Shown piece after piece: positions 60,901 through 64,000 of a DNA stretch of 64,000 bases (the stretch's first letter is position 1; every line of letters begins with the position of its first letter). Made by a program: the position numbers and the translations under genes. The notes under the pieces are model-generated. The model had not been told where the DNA came from, did not search any database, and worked only from the letters and a program-made list of their open reading frames with translations. The stretch is from Agarivorans gilvus. Lineage in GTDB: Bacteria > Pseudomonadota > Gammaproteobacteria > Enterobacterales > Celerinatantimonadaceae. The DNA lies in assembly GCF_001420915.1 (NCBI RefSeq), contig NZ_CP013021.1:1443501-1507500 (forward strand), given 5' to 3'.

Positions 60901-61029
60901 GCCATTGTTTGCAATTTCGATGGCCTTGTTATTACTTGAGCCTTCCACTACTTCCGATATGTAAATATCAGCGTGTGAAACCACTGGTAATAAAGCCGCC
61001 ATAATTGCAGAATAATAAAACTTCTTCAT
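57985..61029 (-). CDS. ExeM/NucH-type extracellular endonuclease with GlyGly-CTERM anchor
   Basis: This 1014-aa secreted DNase has a signal peptide (AIMAALLPVVSHA), a lamin-tail domain (about 22-130, IYISEVVEGSSNNKAIEIANNG), an OB-fold part (about 190-310), and an endonuclease/exonuclease/phosphatase domain (about 490-860) with MNVLNYF, DIVGLMEIENNGFD, IIMGDLNAY and RSSDHDPAVLSLDI. The end SSGPWLLLSLFGLLLFRRR is a GlyGly-CTERM sorting signal, normally cut by rhombosortase after type II secretion. ATG 61029 has GGAGAGAAGC directly before it. It is followed by a second secreted nuclease. Confidence 0.92.
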   Translation of the reverse strand: MKKFYYSAIMAALLPVVSHADIYISEVVEGSSNNKAIEIANNGSSAVTLDGYKLASEYRNSWYNTYSLDGITIQPNDVWVIAHGSASNEVLAVADATYSSYMMQFNGDDGLALLYNDEAIDVVGDLFDMSYNKDVTLRRCEQTLSTVYTEWQWEVLAKDTFDNLGQYSEADASCVAPPAPTAPAEGEFTVASIMELQGTGSRSPVLEDGSYTSDQVYLVTGIVTAIQAGRLGNDLPTGYFIQDADGDGNPLSSDGIFVRGEVSALLNSGSDATQALAVGDEVQVYAKVTESYGWTQLIPEQSEGFDLTFATGNTGQITATPLRVLASDETIQDTYERYEGMLTRIDQESDIVIARTFGFDYGSFRNNMIAAHGGLLFQPTQKNAPGSEGAQAVVESNAQRQLYIESFAKAPNGVVPWYPEFGRDSGTGTSDSYLRIGATLDGFEGVLSYSYDAFRFFVTNEVDNSNFIYTHVPDRSASPEVDRGDLTIATMNVLNYFNSPFGGDDNPLNDNRGAEAFDEFQVQRSKIVAAILGLDADIVGLMEIENNGFDTDSAVVDLVSALNEQLPAAKQYAIAKPKDAKFVGSDAITSMVIYRKAKVGLEKIDILAMPRQAVPEEDYPVYFDGDYEDFRPTTKYMRDTLIPTFQINGPREKTLSVAVNHFKSKGSTCWEDLQGGYTDDNGRRIYKVEDADLQGNCEAFRTAAADYLGEQLKEYHGYRIIMGDLNAYATEDPLLVLTNRDNAPAGYSVKAGRNVKVGREELTGNGGEVIGHSYGYINIVPELHPDTISYSYNEIVGTLDHILISPDLHSYVKDAADWNINSAESTLFQYEGQYTGDLPKYADPFRSSDHDPAVLSLDIIDAIDSNVNAAVVGDLISLPATPVGMPSASTPQDGESYRAVMDLTQTGVNSLAVGDIVTLVVSDMNRNGVVTQSQVAHVQLTEQQIAQGWVAHSFKAPVVGDFVTETYYKDTQVSEQRSTVAEAGSYGETNGAGSSGPWLLLSLFGLLLFRRRNA

Positions 61030-61130
61030 GCTTCTCTCCGCAAGAGATATGACTCGAAGAATGCATCCTTTCAAGGCATCCTTCCTCGAATAACTTCACG
61101 TTGTTAGTTCAACAACAGATTTAGGCTAAC

Positions 61131-62120
61131 TTAGAACCAGTAATAAACTTTGCTGTAGCCGTAACTGCCTTGTTCACCGCCGGTAACAAATTCAACTTTC
61201 ATCTTGATGTTGCTGCGGTAGTTGTAAACCAGACCGGTAGATACCCATGAGTCATCAATCCACAAGCGGAAGCCATCATCGCCCATCTCTCGAGTTTCCG
61301 TATCAACGTCAACCTTTGTATAAACGACATTTAATGCCAGTTTGTCGTTAAAGTCATAGCCCGCCGAAGCCACGTATAATAAAGCATCAGAGGTATCGTC
61401 CGCTTCGCGTTCTTCGGCATCATATTGAGACACAAAGCCACCGAGGCGTACAGGTCCAATAAAGCCTCTTGCGTGTAGTGAATAAATATCGCCACGTTCG
61501 TCAACGGTTTCGGCAGCAACTAATACATCTACGTTATCTCCGAAGTAACCAAAGTAACCGTTAACCACTTCACCCACGCGAGAATCTGTTTTGTAATGAT
61601 CCCAACCCTGAGTAGAATATGAGATACCGTATTTAAAGCTGTTAAAGCTGCCGCGGTATTTAAGTGTAGCGTCTTGGTCACCCGCTTCTCTCACTTCACC
61701 TGCACCGTCAACGGAGAAGTCACCCATTTGGTCATAGTGATCGTAAGCAGTATCGGTGCGGCCAAACTCTAGTTTGTCGCCATTGTCGAATTGCCAACCT
61801 ACGTAGGCTTTATCTAGAACCATCTGGAATTCATTTTCTTTAGTCCAGGTCTGGCGTTCAAAATCCAAGTCTAGGTGCGAGTAGACATGTCCAGTTTGAA
61901 CACGAATACCGTAAGACATAAAAGTATCGTCAGTGTAATAGCTGTCGTATTCCCATCTTTCACCATTGTCGTTATAGTCTTTTCCGAAATAGCCGCCCAC
62001 CTCGAAGCTACCGACTAGATCGACTTTGTCACCGTTTTCCCCTTGATAAAGAGTCACGGCATTAACGCTGCTGGCCGCAAGTAGCGAGCATACTAATAGA
62101 GATAAATTGGTACGTTTCAT
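61131..62120 (-). CDS. Gram-negative general porin
   Basis: This 329-aa outer-membrane beta-barrel has a signal peptide ending SSVNA, then VTLYQGENGDKVDLVGSFEVGGYF, alternating aromatic/acidic strands, and the final Phe of YGYSKVYYWF, required for BAM-mediated insertion. It is strongly acidic. ATG 62120 with AGGAAG five bases before it is better than a GTG two codons upstream. It lies between the ExeM nuclease and the periplasmic HAD gene. Solute preference is unknown. Confidence 0.88.
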   Translation of the reverse strand: MKRTNLSLLVCSLLAASSVNAVTLYQGENGDKVDLVGSFEVGGYFGKDYNDNGERWEYDSYYTDDTFMSYGIRVQTGHVYSHLDLDFERQTWTKENEFQMVLDKAYVGWQFDNGDKLEFGRTDTAYDHYDQMGDFSVDGAGEVREAGDQDATLKYRGSFNSFKYGISYSTQGWDHYKTDSRVGEVVNGYFGYFGDNVDVLVAAETVDERGDIYSLHARGFIGPVRLGGFVSQYDAEEREADDTSDALLYVASAGYDFNDKLALNVVYTKVDVDTETREMGDDGFRLWIDDSWVSTGLVYNYRSNIKMKVEFVTGGEQGSYGYSKVYYWF

Positions 62121-62168
62121 AGTCACTTCCTGTAATAAAATTGTCCTTCATGGGACGAACTAACCCTA

Positions 62169-62190
62169 CTTCCTTAAATGAATAAGGAAG
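62169..62190. terminator. Hairpin between DUF2608 and porin genes
   Basis: CTTCCTTA / TAAGGAAG, eight-base perfect stem with a six-base loop, in the 141-bp gap before the porin start. It could attenuate read-through from the upstream gene or affect the porin leader. No T-run follows. Confidence 0.4.
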
Positions 62191-62261
62191 CATTTCAGGG
62201 ATAAATGGGATTATTTAGAAGCGGTTTACTCCACCGCCTCTATAAAACTAAAGCGGCGCTA

Positions 62262-63128
62262 TTAATTAACGCTGAGGCATTTACCTGAATCACGAGCAGG
62301 AAAAACGCTATTCAAAGTAGCGTTTAGCTGCGCCCAGTCTGCTGCCATCTTATCGGCTTGAGCTTGAGTCAGTACGCTGCCAAACTTTTCTTTACGCTGT
62401 TCTTCAATGCGAGTGTAGTGGAATAGGCTTACATCTACGTCTTTGCTATCTTTATAAGCAGCATCAACATTCTTGATGTTTTTTGCAGAGTCATCAATAA
62501 ATACAATCTTATCGAAGCTGCGGCCTGTTTTGTCTAAGATGTGTTGTAACATGGTGCCTTTATTCATTCCGGTGGTCATCATTACACCTTTGGAATAACT
62601 CAGTTCACGCTTGGTTACTTCTCGATATACCGGAGTTTCTTCACCCTGTGGTGCTAGTGCCGTTACGTCAAAATCGATACCTTTGCTAAGTAGTTCTCGC
62701 TCGGTTGCAGCACGATACTTAGGAGAACGAGAGGTAAGGGCAAACATGGTATAACCGTCTTTCTGCCACTGACTAACTAGACTAGGAACCGACTCTTCAG
62801 TTAATACTTGAGGGTTTAGTTCGTACAATAGGCCAATAGAGTCTTCAAAAAGGCAAGCTACTTTTTGCTCATCTGTTGGTTTTACATCAAGTTTTCCGCG
62901 CTGCCATTGGTACCAAATGTCACCACCAAGATCGACGCTGCTGGTCAAAATTGTGTTGTCGATATCTAATACCAGCAAGGTTTTGTCTACTGGATATTGC
63001 TTCAGCTCTTGTGCAAGCTTTGCGGTAATATCAGCGTAACTTGAGGTTTCGATGACTTCAGTAGAAGCCACCGCCATGCCTGAAGCGACTAACAGCGCTG
63101 CACTAATAAAATAATTTTTACTACTCAT
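62262..63128 (-). CDS. DUF2608 family periplasmic HAD-like protein
   Basis: This 288-aa exported protein (signal peptide ISAALLVASGMAVA) has HAD motifs: LLVLDIDNTILTS near residues 50-60 (nucleophile Asp in DIDNT), FALTSRSPKYRA (motif II Ser/Thr), a Lys in the KRELSYSKG area, and IVFIDDSAKNIKNV (motif IV acidic pair). The DUF2608 group resembles outer-envelope acid phosphatases. Neighbouring secreted nucleases and a porin suggest a role in nucleotide or phosphate use; this is inference. Its own promoter must lie in the long gap upstream. Confidence 0.82.
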   Translation of the reverse strand: MSSKNYFISAALLVASGMAVASTEVIETSSYADITAKLAQELKQYPVDKTLLVLDIDNTILTSSVDLGGDIWYQWQRGKLDVKPTDEQKVACLFEDSIGLLYELNPQVLTEESVPSLVSQWQKDGYTMFALTSRSPKYRAATERELLSKGIDFDVTALAPQGEETPVYREVTKRELSYSKGVMMTTGMNKGTMLQHILDKTGRSFDKIVFIDDSAKNIKNVDAAYKDSKDVDVSLFHYTRIEEQRKEKFGSVLTQAQADKMAADWAQLNATLNSVFPARDSGKCLSVN

Positions 63129-63882
63129 TTGTTAACTTCCCTAAACGTTGTGGAGCTTAATGACTAAGCAACTCATCTTCCTAACTGATAACATGCATAA
63201 ATAGTCGGCTTAATATTAGTATTGTAAAGCCACCGCATTTTACTCTTGATCCGTCAGACTCGACGCTATGTAAACTAAGGCACCAGTAGCAGTGATGCAG
63301 TTCACACAAACCCGGACAGAGCAATCCTCGGCATGTATGTCATATTTCGTATTATTAAACTCTAATAGGGCGACTTTGATGTAAAGTGCTTTAAGCTTTG
63401 AATTGACACATTGAACTCATCAAAAAAACATCATTACCAAAAATGTTGAAAAAAACCCTCGTTTCCTGGCCTTATATTCAAGTTTTTGGAATTAGAGTAA
63501 ATAAAAAGTGGAATCATTGAGATAACGAGCTAACGACTAGTTATTCACTATTTATTCAACACAAAAAGTAACAACAATTCCTAGTAAGCTCAGCTATACG
63601 ACATGAAAAGTGGCTTTTATAAAAACGGTTAGCAGAATAAAAAATGCTGCGCTTATTCTGATTAAAAGCAGAAAATTCACTAAACTCGAGCCGAAAGTGC
63701 GAACAGAATAATGTGATACCAATAGCGCCTATTGCTCCAACACACCTGCTTGCCGGATCTGAGTTTTAAGCAACTTTTAAAGAGAAAGTTCTGCACAAAC
63801 AGCTACGCCTATGCTCCCATCAGGGGCAAAATTTGGGCCTATAAACTTGAAAAGCTGGGTGCAATTTAGGCATAAAGTTCTA
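63129..63882. other. Long AT-rich non-coding region
   Basis: About 750 bases with no open frame I can support. It must contain the promoter of the DUF2608 gene. No recognised operator or structured RNA was found by eye. Confidence 0.4.
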
Positions 63883-63999
63883 TTAATTGCGGGTAATAGA
63901 CTTACGCTTGAGAACATGAAACATGTGTGGTCTTTGCAGCTGCCTAGCCAGCTCGCTGATAAAGCGCTCGCGTTTACTGCACCATGAAGCTGAGCTCCA
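63883..63999 (-). CDS. Possible C-terminal end of a gene entering from the right edge
   Basis: An open minus-strand frame from the edge encodes 38 residues, including SKRERFISELARQLQRPHMF, and ends in TAA at 63883. It could be the end of a helical protein. The family is not recognised and chance cannot be excluded for such a short piece. Confidence 0.25.
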   Translation of the reverse strand, partial: WSSASWCSKRERFISELARQLQRPHMFHVLKRKSITRN

Positions 64000-64000
64000 T

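Overview
The window looks like chromosome of a marine gammaproteobacterium of the Alteromonadales/Vibrionales type, possibly Agarivorans-like. This is an inference from the chaperone, NAD and tmRNA gene content, the TonB2/TtpC-type energiser, GlyGly-CTERM secreted nucleases and integron-type cassettes. No rRNA or tRNA gene is present to confirm it. Most of the sequence is ordinary core genome. The exception is an accessory island of about 8 kb (26.2-34.2 kb) directly after the tmRNA gene ssrA.

Layout. 0-2.2 kb: nitrate ABC transporter (nrtA, ntrB cut by the window edge) behind a near-consensus sigma-54 promoter. 2.2-4.8 kb: fklB, a GNAT acetyltransferase, an M48 lipoprotein protease and cobU. 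4.9-12.4 kb: dnaK-dnaJ and grpE, both behind sigma-32 promoters, with a dicarboxylate/amino-acid symporter, carbonic anhydrase, a DUF1289 protein and a secreted proline-rich protein between them. 12.4-19.4 kb: nadK, a PilZ protein, a Bcr/CflA exporter and a four-gene polyamine-type ABC transporter. 19.7-25.7 kb: recN behind LexA boxes, bamE, rnfH-ratA, a MITE, smpB, and a nicotinamidase-pncB NAD salvage pair. 25.86-26.23 kb: ssrA.

The island (26.2-34.2 kb) is an integron cassette array without an integrase in view (CALIN-like), read on the minus strand. In reading order it holds a DUF4917 SIR2-like protein, a small 5'-truncated ORF, and two separate cassettes that each pair a Tae4-family type VI secretion amidase with a tiny two-membrane-segment protein. 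Each toxin-partner pair is joined by a 4-nt ATGA overlap. Each cassette's first bases complement the R'' box of its own attC, which fixes the cassette borders. Two IS1111-type elements of the IS110 family and one IS903-like element of the IS5 family sit in or at the ends of the attC sites. The two-TM partners do not look like the soluble periplasmic Tai4 immunity proteins, so they are candidate new immunity proteins.

34.2-37.9 kb: a LysE exporter, a DUF4336 protein and a 2OG-Fe(II) oxygenase lie between two inverted copies of a ~200-bp repeat; an AT-rich gene with an RNxxxxH (HEPN-like) motif follows. 38-52.5 kb: an iron-uptake block with DUF3450-TtpC-ExbB-ExbD-TonB-TPR on the minus strand, then divergently a siderophore receptor, FhuF-like reductase, FhuC-, FhuD- and FhuB-like transporter, and a heme/hemoglobin receptor. 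Fur-box-like sites precede both receptors. 52.5-56.3 kb: an HDOD protein, a DUF1415 protein, and a frameshifted LysR gene trailed by two decayed copies of its own 3' end, divergent from an aldo/keto reductase. 56.7-63.1 kb: a lipoprotein endonuclease I, an ExeM-type nuclease, a porin and a periplasmic HAD protein, all on the minus strand, which together suggest use of extracellular DNA. The last ~870 bases hold no convincing complete gene.
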